This document shows positions 1 through 10,190 of a DNA stretch of 64,000 nucleotides, piece by piece. Position numbers and translations under genes: made by a program. Under the pieces are notes generated by a model. That model ran no database searches. It was not told where the DNA came from and saw only the letters and a program-made list of their open reading frames with translations. Source of the DNA: Burkholderiaceae bacterium (lineage in GTDB: Bacteria; Pseudomonadota; Gammaproteobacteria; Burkholderiales; Burkholderiaceae_E); the NCBI GenBank assembly GCA_024637155.1, contig JAGXFR010000058.1, positions 21,423-85,422 of the forward strand. The letters are read 5' to 3'. Every line of letters begins with the position of its first letter. The stretch's first letter is position 1.

Positions 1-2172
1 ATCTCCGGGCACGCGCGGGAAGCGGACCCGGTGGTGCGCGCCGCGCTCGAAGTGCTCGCGCTCGCCGCGCGACCGGTCGGCGTCGAAGCCGTGATGGAGT
101 TGCTCGCCAACAGCGCGCTCGCGCAGGCGCTGGGGCTCGACGCGGCGATGGTCGACGAATTGCGCGGCGCGCTGGTTGCCGCGGGGATTCATGGTGGGTC
201 GGGCCCCGAGCCGGACGGCACCGACGCAGCGTGCGCAGCCGCGCCCCACGGCTGGCGCGCCGGGATCGAACGGCTGGTGCTCGGGGTCGCCGTGTCGGAC
301 GAGGTCGGGCTGCTCGCCGACCGGGTGCCGGTGCGCAGGTTCTCCGACCGGGGCAGCGAGGTGGTGGGGCGCGTGCTGATGTTGCTCGACGACATCGATG
401 TGTTTCGCTCTGCCGGGCCGCGCTTGCCCGTGGCGGGCTGGGTTGCGCTGGCGCAGCGCTGGCTCGAGGCCCGCTTTGGAACCGTGCCCGGATTGCGCGA
501 GGGATGGCTGACGCTGCGCGACGCGCTCGTCGAACTCGCCGACACGGCGCTCGCCGGCGCGGCGCCCGAGATCGACGTGGAGTCCTTCCGGCTGGCACTC
601 TCCGATGCGCTCACGCGCGGGGCGGGCAGCGCCGAGCCGAGTGGAGCGCTGACCGTGGCCCCGCTGGGCTCGCTGCGCGGCGTCCCGTTCCGGGTGATCT
701 GCCTGCTGGGGATGGACGACGGTGCGTGGCCGCGCGGCGAGGCCGTCCAGGAGTACGACCTGATGCACGTCGCGCCGCGCTTCGGCGACCGGATCGCGCG
801 CTTCGATGATCGGGGCATCTTTCTAGACGCGGTGTTGGCGGCGCGCGACCGGCTGCTGCTTCTCTATTGCGGTCGCGAGGCGCGCGACAACACCGCGCGC
901 CAGCCCGCGACCGTGCTGCGCGAACTGATCCGCTACGTGGCGCTGCAGCCGGGTGCAGGGCTCGCTGTGCGCGAGCATCCGCTGCAGCCCTTCGCGCCGC
1001 AGGCCTTCCTCACGCCTGGCGCGGACGCGGCGAGGCCGCCGGGGCAGGCGAGCGCGCACGAAGGGGCCAGCTTCGCGGCCCAGTGGCTCGACGCGGCGCG
1101 GATCCTCGCCACGCCGCTGGCGCAGCGGCCCGCGCCGCGCCCGCTGGCCGAAGGGACGGTTGAGCCCGGTACGGCGGATTCGCACGAGCTCGCGATCGAG
1201 GCGCTCGTCGATGTGTTCGCACACCCGGCGCGGCTGTTCCTGCGTCAGGGAGTCGGCGCCGGACTTCCGTTCGAGGCGGCCCAGCCGCGCGACGATCCGC
1301 CGGTAGCCATCGACGCGGGGCGCCGCGACGTCGAGCACGCGCTGCGCGCATTGCGCGACGGAAGCGATCCGCAGCGGCTGCACCAGCGTCTCGCGCACGA
1401 CCCCGGCTACCCGGTTGCGAGCCTGGGTGAAGCCCGCGCCACTGCGGTGCTGCAGGAAGCGCTGCGCCTGCACGCGCTGGTCGAGGAGCTCGAGCTGGGT
1501 CTGGGCGGGGCCGGGCAGGCGCGCGAACGCGTGGCGTTGCGCGTCGACGTCGACGGGGTGGCCGTTTCCGGCGTGCTCACGAGCAGCGCGGGCGGACGAG
1601 TCCAGCTGATCGCCTCTGCGTACGGTTACGCGGCGCGCGCTGCAGCCGACGCCTGGTTGCGCCACCTGTTGTGGCAGGCGGCGCTGGAGCAAGGCGTGCT
1701 GGCACGCGCCGAGGACGCGCCCCAGACGCTGCTCGTGTGTGGCGATGGCGTCTGGCGCGTGGCGCCGGCGGACAACGCCACGCAACGCCTGCGCGAAGTG
1801 CTTCACTGGTGGCGGCGCGTGCGCTGCGAGGCCATGCCGCTGTTCCCGCGTACCTGCTGGACCTATCTGAAGGCACGCGGCACGCCGGAGACGCTGGCTG
1901 CGGCGCGTGCGGGCGACGACGCCGGCGTCGCGTCCCTCGTCGCGCTGACGAAAGCGCATCGCGCGGCGCTCGGCACCGCCCGCAATGTGCTCGAAGGCGC
2001 GCCGGGCGCCCCGCTGAGTCCGGAGCGCGAGGACCCGTGGCTCGAGGCGCTGTGGCGCGGCGCGCCGCCGGCGCTCGAGACCATCCTGGCAGCCGGGCTC
2101 GCGCTCTATGCGCCCCTGCACGGATGCCTGAGTGAGTTCGGCGACACCGTGGCAGCGGAGCAGCGTCCATGA
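1..2172 (+). CDS. recC: RecC subunit of exonuclease V, C-terminal part (5' truncated by window edge)
   Basis: This frame is open from the first base to the TGA at 2170-2172, so only the last 723 residues or so are present and the start lies outside. RecC is the Chi-recognising scaffold of the RecBCD helicase-nuclease that repairs double-strand breaks. The PFRVICLLGMDDGAWPR motif near residue 225 of the fragment is typical of RecC, and the tail corresponds to its inactive nuclease-like fold. The stop overlaps the recB start (ATGA), so the genes are translationally coupled. Identity is secure because recB and recD follow directly. Confidence 0.93.
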   Translation: MSGHAREADPVVRAALEVLALAARPVGVEAVMELLANSALAQALGLDAAMVDELRGALVAAGIHGGSGPEPDGTDAACAAAPHGWRAGIERLVLGVAVSDEVGLLADRVPVRRFSDRGSEVVGRVLMLLDDIDVFRSAGPRLPVAGWVALAQRWLEARFGTVPGLREGWLTLRDALVELADTALAGAAPEIDVESFRLALSDALTRGAGSAEPSGALTVAPLGSLRGVPFRVICLLGMDDGAWPRGEAVQEYDLMHVAPRFGDRIARFDDRGIFLDAVLAARDRLLLLYCGREARDNTARQPATVLRELIRYVALQPGAGLAVREHPLQPFAPQAFLTPGADAARPPGQASAHEGASFAAQWLDAARILATPLAQRPAPRPLAEGTVEPGTADSHELAIEALVDVFAHPARLFLRQGVGAGLPFEAAQPRDDPPVAIDAGRRDVEHALRALRDGSDPQRLHQRLAHDPGYPVASLGEARATAVLQEALRLHALVEELELGLGGAGQARERVALRVDVDGVAVSGVLTSSAGGRVQLIASAYGYAARAAADAWLRHLLWQAALEQGVLARAEDAPQTLLVCGDGVWRVAPADNATQRLREVLHWWRRVRCEAMPLFPRTCWTYLKARGTPETLAAARAGDDAGVASLVALTKAHRAALGTARNVLEGAPGAPLSPEREDPWLEALWRGAPPALETILAAGLALYAPLHGCLSEFGDTVAAEQRP

Positions 2173-5100
2173 GCGCCACGCCCGACGCGGTGCATCCGGC
2201 GCTGCATCCCGACATCCTGCACGGCTTTCACCTCGTGGAAGCCGACGCCGGAACCGGAAAGACCTGGACGCTCGTCGCGCTGGTCGTGCGCGCGCTCGTT
2301 GAACGCCAGCTGGGGATCGAACAGGTCCTGATGGTGACCTTCACCCGTGCCGCCGCCGCCGAGTTGCGCGCGCGGGTGCGCGAGCGCATCGAGGAAATGC
2401 TGCGCCGGTGCACGGCGCCGGGATGCGACCCGGCCGACGATCCGGTGGCCGCGCTGCTGCTCGCCCGGCACGACGCGGCGCAGCTCGAGCGGACCCTGCG
2501 CGTGGCGCTCTCGCGCATCGACGATGCGCCGATCGACACCATCCACGGCCTGTGCCAGCGGATCATCCGCGAACACGCGCTCAGCGTGGGCGCGCCCGCG
2601 CGCTTTGAGATCGACGAGTCCGGCGATCGACTGGTGCGCAGCGAGGTCAACCGCTGGTGGAGCGAGGAGCTCGGCGCCGCGTCGCTCACGCTGGTGCAGT
2701 TGCTCGGCGCCGCGGGCGGTCCGACGGTGGACGGGGTGACCGCACTGCTCCGGCCGCTGCTGGCCCAGCCCGAACTGGTGCTGCGGCCCGAAGCTTTCGA
2801 GTGGCGCTCTCTGGCCGAGCTCGTTTGCCGCCAGCGCGACGACTTGCTCGCGGCGATCGCGCGCGAGGGCGAGGATCTCGCGCGCTGGTGCGAGACGGCC
2901 GAGGGCCTCAAGCGCGCCAGCTACAACCGCAAGAACGTGCCGGCCTGGCTGGCACGCATCGAGCAGTTCGCCGCGGCGCTCCCGCAAACCGTCGGAAAGA
3001 TGGAGGGCGACAAGGCGCTCGAGCGCCTGAGCAGCGAGGGATTCGCGAGTCCGGATGCGGGCACCTGCGCAGCGCCCCCGTTCGCCTTGCCGGGGCTGCT
3101 CTCGGCGCTCGTTGCCACGCTGCGTTGCCTGCCGCTCGTCGCCGCGGCGATGTGTCACGAACTGCGCGCGCCGCTCGCGGAGCGGTTGCGGGAACGGCAC
3201 GCGCTCGCCCGCACGCTGGGCTTCGACGATCTGCTGCGCATCACCCGCGACGCCTTGCGCGATCCGCAACTCGGAGCGCGCCTGGGCGCGCAGTTGCGCG
3301 AGCGCTACCCGCTCGCGCTGATCGACGAGTGCCAGGACACCGATCCGCTGCAGTGGGAGATCTTTTCCGCGATCTATCCGCGCCCGGCGGAAGGCGAGGG
3401 TGCGGAACCAGGCGAGAAGCGGGCACTCGTCATCGTGGGCGACCCGAAACAGGCGATCTACGGTTTTCGCAACGCCGACATCTATGCCTACTTCGCGGCA
3501 CGCGCAGGCACGCTGCGCCATCGCATCGACGAGAACCGGCGTGCCAGTGCCGAGCTGCTGCGCTGCATCGGGGCGCTGTTTGCCGCGCCGACTCCGTTCC
3601 GGATTGACGAGATCGAGATGCATCCGCCGCGCTTTGGCGAGCGAGCGCGTCCGGTGCTGCGCGACGATGATTCGGCCGCCGCGCGCGCCGCGTTCAACTG
3701 GGTGCTCGTCACCGACCCTGGCGAATCGGGGGTGAACAAGGAAATCGCGCGCCGCCGATCGGCCCATGCGACGGCGCTCGAGATCGCGCGCCTGCTCGGC
3801 GATCGCGCGACGAAGGTGCGCTGGCCGGCGAATCCGGTGACGGGGCAGCCGGAACGGGAACAGCGCGTGCAGCCGCGCGACGTCGTCGTGCTGGTGAATA
3901 CGGCATTCGAGGCGCGGGTCGTCAAGCAGGCGCTCGCCGCTCGCGGCATCGCCGCCGCGGAGATCAGCCGGGAGAGCGTGTTCGATACCCGCGAGGCCCG
4001 CGAACTGGGCCGCATCCTCGACGCGATCGCGCGCCCGGCGTCGCGCAGCGCGCTGCGCGGGGCGCTCCTCACCGGGTTGGTCGGGTGGTCCGTGCAGCGT
4101 CTGCGCGAGTGCGAGAGTGACGAAGCGCAGGGCGCGGCCCTGCTGGCAGCGTTCGCCGGTTGCGCGCGCAGCTGGAGCTGGGTCGGCGCACAGGCGGCGC
4201 TGCGCGCTCTGGTGCTCGACGTTCTGGCCGCGTCCGGCCGCATCGCGGCCGCCCCCGGGGGCGAGCGGGCGCTGACCAACTTCGCCCACCTGCTCGACCT
4301 GATGAGCGACTCGCCGCGCACCTCGGATACACCGGCGGCGGCGCTCGCCTGGCTCGAGGCGGCGCGCGCCGACGGAGCGCTCGGCGAAGCGCGTGAATTG
4401 CGCCTCGAGAGCGACGCGAATCTGGTGCAGATCGTCACGATTCACAAGAGCAAGGGGCTGGAATTTCCGATCGTGTTCGTGCCCTTCGCGTGGTCGCGGC
4501 GCGCGCCCCCGCGGCGCTCGGGAATGGTTCCGGTACTGAATTACCACGAGCCCTACGGCGGCGCATGGCGCGCGGTGTGCGAGGTCGATGAGGCGCGTGT
4601 CGCGCCTGCCCGGCGCGCGCAGGCGGAACGCGAGGCCGCCTCCGAGGAGTTGCGACTGCTCTACGTCGCATTGACCCGGGCCCAGCTGCGTGCCTACCTG
4701 TTCTGGGGTGACGTGTCCGGAGCGTCGCACACGGCGCTCGGCTGGCTGCTCGCGGGAGTGGGCGAAGGCGAGGGCGAGGGTGATGCCCCGGGACGGGTCG
4801 CCGCCGCGGATGATTCCGGGGAGGGCGTTGCCCGGCATGTCGTCGCGTCGGCCGGCGCGGCGCTGGCTGCGCAGCACGACGCGCTGACGGTGGACGATGA
4901 CGTCCCGGCGGCGCCGGGCGTTGCGGCCGATGCGCTGCGTGCGCGCCTCTTCGCGCGGACCTTGGGTCCGAGCTGGGTGCGGCGCAGCTACTCCTCGCTC
5001 GTCCGCGATACCGCGACCGAGGCGAGCGTGCGGCCGGACCATGACGAGGCGATCGTGTTGCCGCCGGCTGCCGAACTCGCGGCCGAGGAACTCGCCGCGC

Positions 5101-5903
5101 AGTCAACCGAGCAGTCCACTGAGCAGGGAGTCGAGCCGCTCCCGCATCCCGCATCCAGAGCCGACGGCGCGCCGGGCGCGCTGCGTTTTTCCTTTGTGCG
5201 GGGCGCGCACGCGGGCCACTGCCTGCACGGTGTCCTCGAGGCGAGCGACTTCGGGCAGGGCGTCGACCCGGCGCAGGCGCGGCGCCACCTCGAGCGCAGC
5301 GCGATCAGCGCCGATCCGGCCGCGCTCGCGCGCTGGCTCGACGAGGTGCTGGCGACGCCGCTCGATGACGGACGCGGCGGCGCGGTGGACCTGCGCCAGG
5401 TCGCCCGACGCGACCGGATCGTCGAGCTGGCATTCCTGCTGCCGGTGCGCGGAGCGGCGGATCAGGAGATTCTCGAAGCCATCGCCGATCACTATCCGCT
5501 CGACCTGCGCGGCGGCGGCGAGCGCTGGAGCGGCTTTCTCAACGGATTCATCGACCTCGTCTATCGCGACCGAGGACGCTACTTCCTGCTCGACTGGAAG
5601 AGCAACTGGCTCGGGGACCGTCACCAGGACTACGGACAGGCCGCGCTCGCGGATGCCATCCGCGCGGGTTCCTACGCGCTGCAATTCTGCCTCTACGCGG
5701 TTGCGCTGCATCGTCTGCTGCAGCGCCGGCTCGCCGGCTATCGTTTCGAGGAACACTTCGGCGGCGTACAGTACGCATTCCTGCGGGGCATGGCGCCAGG
5801 GCAGCAGGATGCGAGCGGGCGTCACCACGGACTGTACTTCGCGCGTCCGCCGCTGGGCCTGATCGAGCGGCTCGATGTGCGGCTCGGCAGGGGGGCACCA
5901 TGA
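2169..5903 (+). CDS. recB: RecBCD subunit RecB (helicase-nuclease)
   Basis: A 1244-residue UvrD-family 3'-5' helicase with a C-terminal nuclease. Walker A (AGTGKT) is at about residues 27-32. The DECQDTD motif II, the TIHKSKGLEFP motif and the LYVALTRAQ motif VI are all visible. The nuclease motif LDWKSNWLG near the C-terminus supplies the catalytic Asp and Lys of the PD-(D/E)XK fold. A low-complexity Gly/Glu run and a repeated STEQ segment lie in the linker before the nuclease domain. The start overlaps the recC stop and the stop overlaps the recD start, both as ATGA. The protein acts with RecC and RecD in double-strand break processing. Confidence 0.96.
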   Translation: MSATPDAVHPALHPDILHGFHLVEADAGTGKTWTLVALVVRALVERQLGIEQVLMVTFTRAAAAELRARVRERIEEMLRRCTAPGCDPADDPVAALLLARHDAAQLERTLRVALSRIDDAPIDTIHGLCQRIIREHALSVGAPARFEIDESGDRLVRSEVNRWWSEELGAASLTLVQLLGAAGGPTVDGVTALLRPLLAQPELVLRPEAFEWRSLAELVCRQRDDLLAAIAREGEDLARWCETAEGLKRASYNRKNVPAWLARIEQFAAALPQTVGKMEGDKALERLSSEGFASPDAGTCAAPPFALPGLLSALVATLRCLPLVAAAMCHELRAPLAERLRERHALARTLGFDDLLRITRDALRDPQLGARLGAQLRERYPLALIDECQDTDPLQWEIFSAIYPRPAEGEGAEPGEKRALVIVGDPKQAIYGFRNADIYAYFAARAGTLRHRIDENRRASAELLRCIGALFAAPTPFRIDEIEMHPPRFGERARPVLRDDDSAAARAAFNWVLVTDPGESGVNKEIARRRSAHATALEIARLLGDRATKVRWPANPVTGQPEREQRVQPRDVVVLVNTAFEARVVKQALAARGIAAAEISRESVFDTREARELGRILDAIARPASRSALRGALLTGLVGWSVQRLRECESDEAQGAALLAAFAGCARSWSWVGAQAALRALVLDVLAASGRIAAAPGGERALTNFAHLLDLMSDSPRTSDTPAAALAWLEAARADGALGEARELRLESDANLVQIVTIHKSKGLEFPIVFVPFAWSRRAPPRRSGMVPVLNYHEPYGGAWRAVCEVDEARVAPARRAQAEREAASEELRLLYVALTRAQLRAYLFWGDVSGASHTALGWLLAGVGEGEGEGDAPGRVAAADDSGEGVARHVVASAGAALAAQHDALTVDDDVPAAPGVAADALRARLFARTLGPSWVRRSYSSLVRDTATEASVRPDHDEAIVLPPAAELAAEELAAQSTEQSTEQGVEPLPHPASRADGAPGALRFSFVRGAHAGHCLHGVLEASDFGQGVDPAQARRHLERSAISADPAALARWLDEVLATPLDDGRGGAVDLRQVARRDRIVELAFLLPVRGAADQEILEAIADHYPLDLRGGGERWSGFLNGFIDLVYRDRGRYFLLDWKSNWLGDRHQDYGQAALADAIRAGSYALQFCLYAVALHRLLQRRLAGYRFEEHFGGVQYAFLRGMAPGQQDASGRHHGLYFARPPLGLIERLDVRLGRGAP

Positions 5904-7639
5904 GTCACGCGCCGCGCCTCCTGGATTTCCGTGCGAGCGCACAGGAGCGGATCGCGCTGCGTTTCGCGCAGGCGCTCGCGCGTGTGCACCGTTTCGGCGG
6001 CGGCGCGGACACGACCACTTCCGTACTGGAAGCCTGCGCCGCGCGCTGCTGGAACGCAGCGCTGCAGCTCGGGCATGCCTGCATCCCGCTGGGCGCTGAG
6101 GAAGCGAGCCTGCTTGCGACGAGCCCGGCAGTTGCAAGCGTCGAGGCCGCCGGAGACGACGCCATGGCGTTGCGCGACGCGCCGCTGGTGCTCGACGGCC
6201 ATCACCTGTTCCTGGAGCGGCTCTGGCGTGCCGAGCGGGGTCTCGCCGCCGCGTTGCGCTCGCTCGCATCGAGCGATCCGCTCGCCGCCGAGGACCGCCT
6301 CGCCGCGGAGATCGGCGCCGCCTTCGGCGGTTACGATCCCCGGGATGCGCAGCAGCGTGCCGTGCACGTCGCGCTGACGCGGCGACTGGCGGTCGTATCC
6401 GGCGGCCCGGGGACCGGGAAGACGACGACCCTGGCCCGGCTGATCACCGCCTACGCCCGGCTCGCCCCCCAGGGGCGCGTCGCGATCGCCGCGCCGACCG
6501 GAAAGGCGGCGGCGCGGGTGAGCGAGGCGCTGCACGCGCAACTCGCCGCGCATCACCCCGGAGATGAGCTGGCCGGCCGTATGCCGCAGAACGCGACCAC
6601 GCTGCATCGTCTGCTCGGTTTCCGCGGCCCGGCTTCACGGCCCCAGTTCGGGGCCGCACGTCCGCTGCCCTTTGACCTGATCGTCGTCGACGAGGCCTCG
6701 ATGATCGACTTGGAAATGGCGGGCGCGCTGGTTGCGGCAGTGGGTACCCATGCGCGGCTGGTGCTCTCGGGCGATCGTGACCAGCTCGCGTCGGTGGAAG
6801 CCGGAGCGGTGTTCGCCGCCGTGTGCGCGGCGCAGCACGCCGGCCTGCACGAGAGCATCGTGACGCTCGAGAGCAACTACCGCCAGCGCGAGGCGCCGGC
6901 GATCGCCGCGTGGGCACAGGCGGCCCGCCTCGGGACGCTCGGCGCCGCCGGATTTCCCGACGGCGGGGGCGCCGTGCGCCTGCACCCGCTCGCCGATGGC
7001 GGCGCGGGTGAGCGTCCCGCGCTCGTCGCCGCGGCGCTCGCCGGCTATGAGCCGGTGCTCGCGCTCCTGGAGACGGGCGAGGCCGGGGAGGAAGGCGCTC
7101 GCGAGTGCCTGCGCCGGCTCGGGAACTACCGCGTGCTGTGCGCGCAGCGGCGCGGTCCGCTCGGCTCCGAGGCGATGAATCGGCTCGTCGATCACGCAGT
7201 GCGCGCGCGCCTCGGTGTGGCTCCCGGTGCCGCATGGTATCGGGGTCGCTTCGTGATCGTGACCCGCAACACGCCCGAGCTCGATCTGTTCAACGGCGAC
7301 ACCGGCGTGTGCCTGGCGCGCGACGGTGCGCTGATGGTCGCCTTCCCGTCCGCGGGGGGCTTGCGCTGGGTTGCGGTTGCGCAGATGCCGCTCTGCACGG
7401 AGGCCTTCGCGCTCACCGTTCACCAGTCACAGGGTTCGGAGTTCGACGCCGTCACGCTGGTCGCGGCTCCGGCCGGGCATGCGCTGGCGACCCGGGAGCT
7501 GATCTACACGGGAATCACCCGGGCGCGGCGCAGCCTCGAAGTCTTTGCCGGTGTAGGTGCGCTCGCGGACGCGGCGAGCCGCCCGACCGTGCGCAGCGGT
7601 CTGCTCGGCGAGCGGCTCGGCGCCGCACCGTCGTCCTGA
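5900..7639 (+). CDS. recD: RecBCD subunit RecD (5'-3' helicase)
   Basis: A 579-residue SF1B helicase. Walker A GGPGTGKTTTL lies near residue 170, followed by the VVDEASMIDL Walker B. The C-terminal motifs VHQSQGSEFD and YTGITRARRSLE are typical of RecD. It is the fast 5'-3' motor of RecBCD and the last gene of the recCBD operon, with an ATGA overlap to recB. The downstream gene is convergent, with a 24-bp gap. Confidence 0.96.
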   Translation: MSHAPRLLDFRASAQERIALRFAQALARVHRFGGGADTTTSVLEACAARCWNAALQLGHACIPLGAEEASLLATSPAVASVEAAGDDAMALRDAPLVLDGHHLFLERLWRAERGLAAALRSLASSDPLAAEDRLAAEIGAAFGGYDPRDAQQRAVHVALTRRLAVVSGGPGTGKTTTLARLITAYARLAPQGRVAIAAPTGKAAARVSEALHAQLAAHHPGDELAGRMPQNATTLHRLLGFRGPASRPQFGAARPLPFDLIVVDEASMIDLEMAGALVAAVGTHARLVLSGDRDQLASVEAGAVFAAVCAAQHAGLHESIVTLESNYRQREAPAIAAWAQAARLGTLGAAGFPDGGGAVRLHPLADGGAGERPALVAAALAGYEPVLALLETGEAGEEGARECLRRLGNYRVLCAQRRGPLGSEAMNRLVDHAVRARLGVAPGAAWYRGRFVIVTRNTPELDLFNGDTGVCLARDGALMVAFPSAGGLRWVAVAQMPLCTEAFALTVHQSQGSEFDAVTLVAAPAGHALATRELIYTGITRARRSLEVFAGVGALADAASRPTVRSGLLGERLGAAPSS

Positions 7640-7663
7640 GGCGCGGCAGCGCGATCCGGGGCT

Positions 7664-8083
7664 TCAGCGCACGCGCTCGTTGTGGCGCGCGACGGCGATG
7701 CGCCGGCTCTGGTGATTCTGCATCCGCTCGATGCCGATGCGTTCGCGCGGGGTGACGACGCCGTCGCGACCCGCGTGGGCGATCATCGATCGCGTACGCG
7801 CCTGGCCCCTCTCGAGGCGCGCGACTTCATGGGCGCTCAGCTGGCCCGTTCGGATTCCCTGCTGAATGCGCCGCTCCTGCCGGATCGTGCGCGCGATCGC
7901 GCGCGGCATCGGGGGCGAGGGTGCCCAGGCCGGGCCGCCGGTCACGCCGCGGTAATGCGCCCCGTGGACCGCATGGCCCTGCTGCCCGAAGTCGTGCTGC
8001 TCGAAGCTCTGGTGGGCGTGCACGGTGGCGCTCGCACCGGCGGCGAGGATCGCGACGGCGATGATCTTCTCGATGGTTCTCAT
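7664..8083 (-). CDS. small exported His-rich hypothetical protein
   Basis: A 139-residue protein of unknown function. The chosen ATG at 8083 sits behind a good AGGAG box and opens a clear signal peptide (MRTIEKIIAVAILAAGASATVHA). A longer frame to 8140 has no such support. The mature N-terminus is rich in His and Gln, followed by a Pro-rich stretch and an Arg-rich helical C-terminal half with a repeated RERIGIERM-like pattern. It is probably periplasmic. The gene stands alone between the convergent recD and uup. A metal-related role would be speculation. Confidence 0.7.
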   Translation of the reverse strand: MRTIEKIIAVAILAAGASATVHAHQSFEQHDFGQQGHAVHGAHYRGVTGGPAWAPSPPMPRAIARTIRQERRIQQGIRTGQLSAHEVARLERGQARTRSMIAHAGRDGVVTPRERIGIERMQNHQSRRIAVARHNERVR

Positions 8084-8213
8084 GGGATTGCTCCTTGCTT
8101 CCAATGGGCCACGGCGGGGGAGTCCCGCCGTTGATTGCAAGGTAGCTTTGATCCCGGTATCCGGGCGTTTGCGAGCCGTGAGAGATGTGACGAGTTGTTG
8201 CGCGCGTGGGCCG

Positions 8214-10139
8214 TCAGCCGCTGCGCGCCTCGAGTTCTTCCCAACGCGTCAGGCACGCGAGCAGTTGTTCCTCGATCTCGCCCGAGCGTGCGTTCGCCTG
8301 GCGTACGTCGTCGTTGGTGGCGGCGCCGCCCTGGTAGAACTGCGGGTCCGCGAGCCGGGCGTGCAACTGCTTCTGTTCGGCTTCCAGCAGCGCGATGCGT
8401 TCGGGCAGTGCCTCGAGCTCGCGCTGCTCGCGCCAGCTCAGTCGCGTGGCGCGCGCACTTCCCGCCGGCTCTGCCGCGCGGCGGAGCGTCGGACGCGCCG
8501 GGGGCGCGGGTGCGGCGCTCTTCTGCGCCGCGCGCTCGGCAGCTCCCGACTGGCTCAACCAGTCGTCGTAACCGCCGGCGTACTCCACCCAGCGGCCATC
8601 GCCCTCGGCAACGATCGTCTGGGTGACGACACTGTCGAGGAACTCCCGATCGTGGGTGACCAGAAAGAGCGTGCCGGTGTAGTCCTGCAGCAATTCTTCG
8701 AGAAGCTCCAGCGTGTCGATGTCCAGATCGTTGGTCGGCTCGTCGAGCACCAGCACATTGGCCGGGCGCGCAAACAGGCGCGCCAGCAGCAGCCGGTTGC
8801 GCTCGCCGCCCGAGAGCGAGCGCACGGGCGCGCGGGCGCGCTCCGGAGGAAAGAGGAAATCGCCCAGGTAGCTGATCACGTGCTGGCGCCGCTCGCCGAT
8901 TTCGATCCACTCCGAGCCCGGGCTGATCGTCTCCGCCAGGGTCGCGTCGTCGTCGAGCGCGCTGCGCATCTGGTCGAAATACGCGACCTGCAGTCCCACC
9001 CCGAGGCGCACTTTCCCGGAATCGGGCTCCAGTTCGCCCAGGATCAGGCGCAGCAGCGTGGTCTTCCCGACTCCGTTGTCGCCGATCAGTCCGATCTTGT
9101 CGCCGCGCACGATCGTCGTGGAGAAATCGCGCACGAGCGGGCGTGGCCCGAAGGCCTTCGAGACATCCGTGAGTTCCGCGACCAGCTTTCCGGAACGATC
9201 ACCCACGGCGAGGTCCAGTTGCACCCGGCCGCTGCGCTCACGCCGCTCGGCGCGCTTCCTGCGCAGCGCCTCGAGCCGCAGGACCCGGCCCTGATTGCGC
9301 GTGCGCCGCGCCTCGACGCCCTGGCGGATCCATACCTCTTCCAGCGCGAGCGTCTTGTCGAATTTCTCGGCGACAGTTTGCTCGAGAGCCAGTTGTTCGG
9401 CCTTGCGACGCTGATACGCGGCGAAGTTTCCCGGATAGCTGAGCAGTCGTCCACGGTCGAGTTCGACCACGCGGGTCGCGACCCGATCGAGGAAGCGCCG
9501 GTCATGCGTGACGACGATGAGCGCCCCGGTGTGGGCGATCAGCAGCTCCTCGAGCCACGCGATCGAGGAGAGATCGAGATGGTTGGTGGGCTCGTCGAGC
9601 AGCAGCAGATCGGGTTCGCCGGCCAGCGAGCGCGCGAGCGCAACGCGCTTGCGGTTGCCGCCCGAGAGCGTGGCCAGCTGCGCGCGCGGATCCAGCCCGA
9701 GCCGATCGATCACGCGTTCGACGCGCGAACGCAGGGACCAGGCCCCGGTCTGCTCCAGTTCCTCCTGCAGTTCATGCAGGCGCTCGAGCAGCGGGTGGGT
9801 GTCGTGCGCGCTCGCCAGTGCGGCGCTCAGCCGCTCGTACTCGGCGAGGCGTTCGGTCTCGCCGGCCAGCCCCGCGGCAACCGCTTCGAATACGCGGGTC
9901 GCGGTCCCGAAGTCCGGCTCCTGCGCGAGTCGCGCGATGCGCACGCCCGAATCCCGCACGACGAGGCCGTCGTCGAGGTCTTCCTCCCCGGCGATCACCC
10001 GCAACAGCGTCGACTTCCCGCAGCCATTGCGCCCGATCAACGCCAGCCGTTCGCCCGGTTCGATGCTGAAATCGGCGCCGTCGAGCAGCGCGTGGAGGCC
10101 GAACGCGAGCCGGGCCTGCGTGATCGATACGAGCGCCAT
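8214..10139 (-). CDS. uup: ABC-F family ATPase Uup
   Basis: A 641-residue protein with two ABC ATPase domains and no membrane domain. Walker A sequences GRNGCGKST and GDNGVGKTT and the signature motifs LSGGNRKR and LSGGERNR are all present. It also has the inter-domain linker and a charged C-terminal coiled coil as in Uup, whose usual length is about 635 residues. Uup-type proteins act on the ribosome and affect transposon excision and replication-intermediate stability. No TM helices are seen, so it is cytosolic. It is transcribed toward the convergent small exported protein gene. Confidence 0.92.
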   Translation of the reverse strand: MALVSITQARLAFGLHALLDGADFSIEPGERLALIGRNGCGKSTLLRVIAGEEDLDDGLVVRDSGVRIARLAQEPDFGTATRVFEAVAAGLAGETERLAEYERLSAALASAHDTHPLLERLHELQEELEQTGAWSLRSRVERVIDRLGLDPRAQLATLSGGNRKRVALARSLAGEPDLLLLDEPTNHLDLSSIAWLEELLIAHTGALIVVTHDRRFLDRVATRVVELDRGRLLSYPGNFAAYQRRKAEQLALEQTVAEKFDKTLALEEVWIRQGVEARRTRNQGRVLRLEALRRKRAERRERSGRVQLDLAVGDRSGKLVAELTDVSKAFGPRPLVRDFSTTIVRGDKIGLIGDNGVGKTTLLRLILGELEPDSGKVRLGVGLQVAYFDQMRSALDDDATLAETISPGSEWIEIGERRQHVISYLGDFLFPPERARAPVRSLSGGERNRLLLARLFARPANVLVLDEPTNDLDIDTLELLEELLQDYTGTLFLVTHDREFLDSVVTQTIVAEGDGRWVEYAGGYDDWLSQSGAAERAAQKSAAPAPPARPTLRRAAEPAGSARATRLSWREQRELEALPERIALLEAEQKQLHARLADPQFYQGGAATNDDVRQANARSGEIEEQLLACLTRWEELEARSG

Positions 10140-10190
10140 CTTTCTCAGGCGCTCCGCTGCAGGGTCGCCAGCCGGATTGTCAACATCGCG

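Noticed and set aside
2106..5042. 978-codon open frame on the minus strand opposite recB
   Set aside because: It is antisense to recB, has low-complexity Arg/Gly/Ala-rich composition and no family motif; it arises from the strong GC bias at third codon positions.
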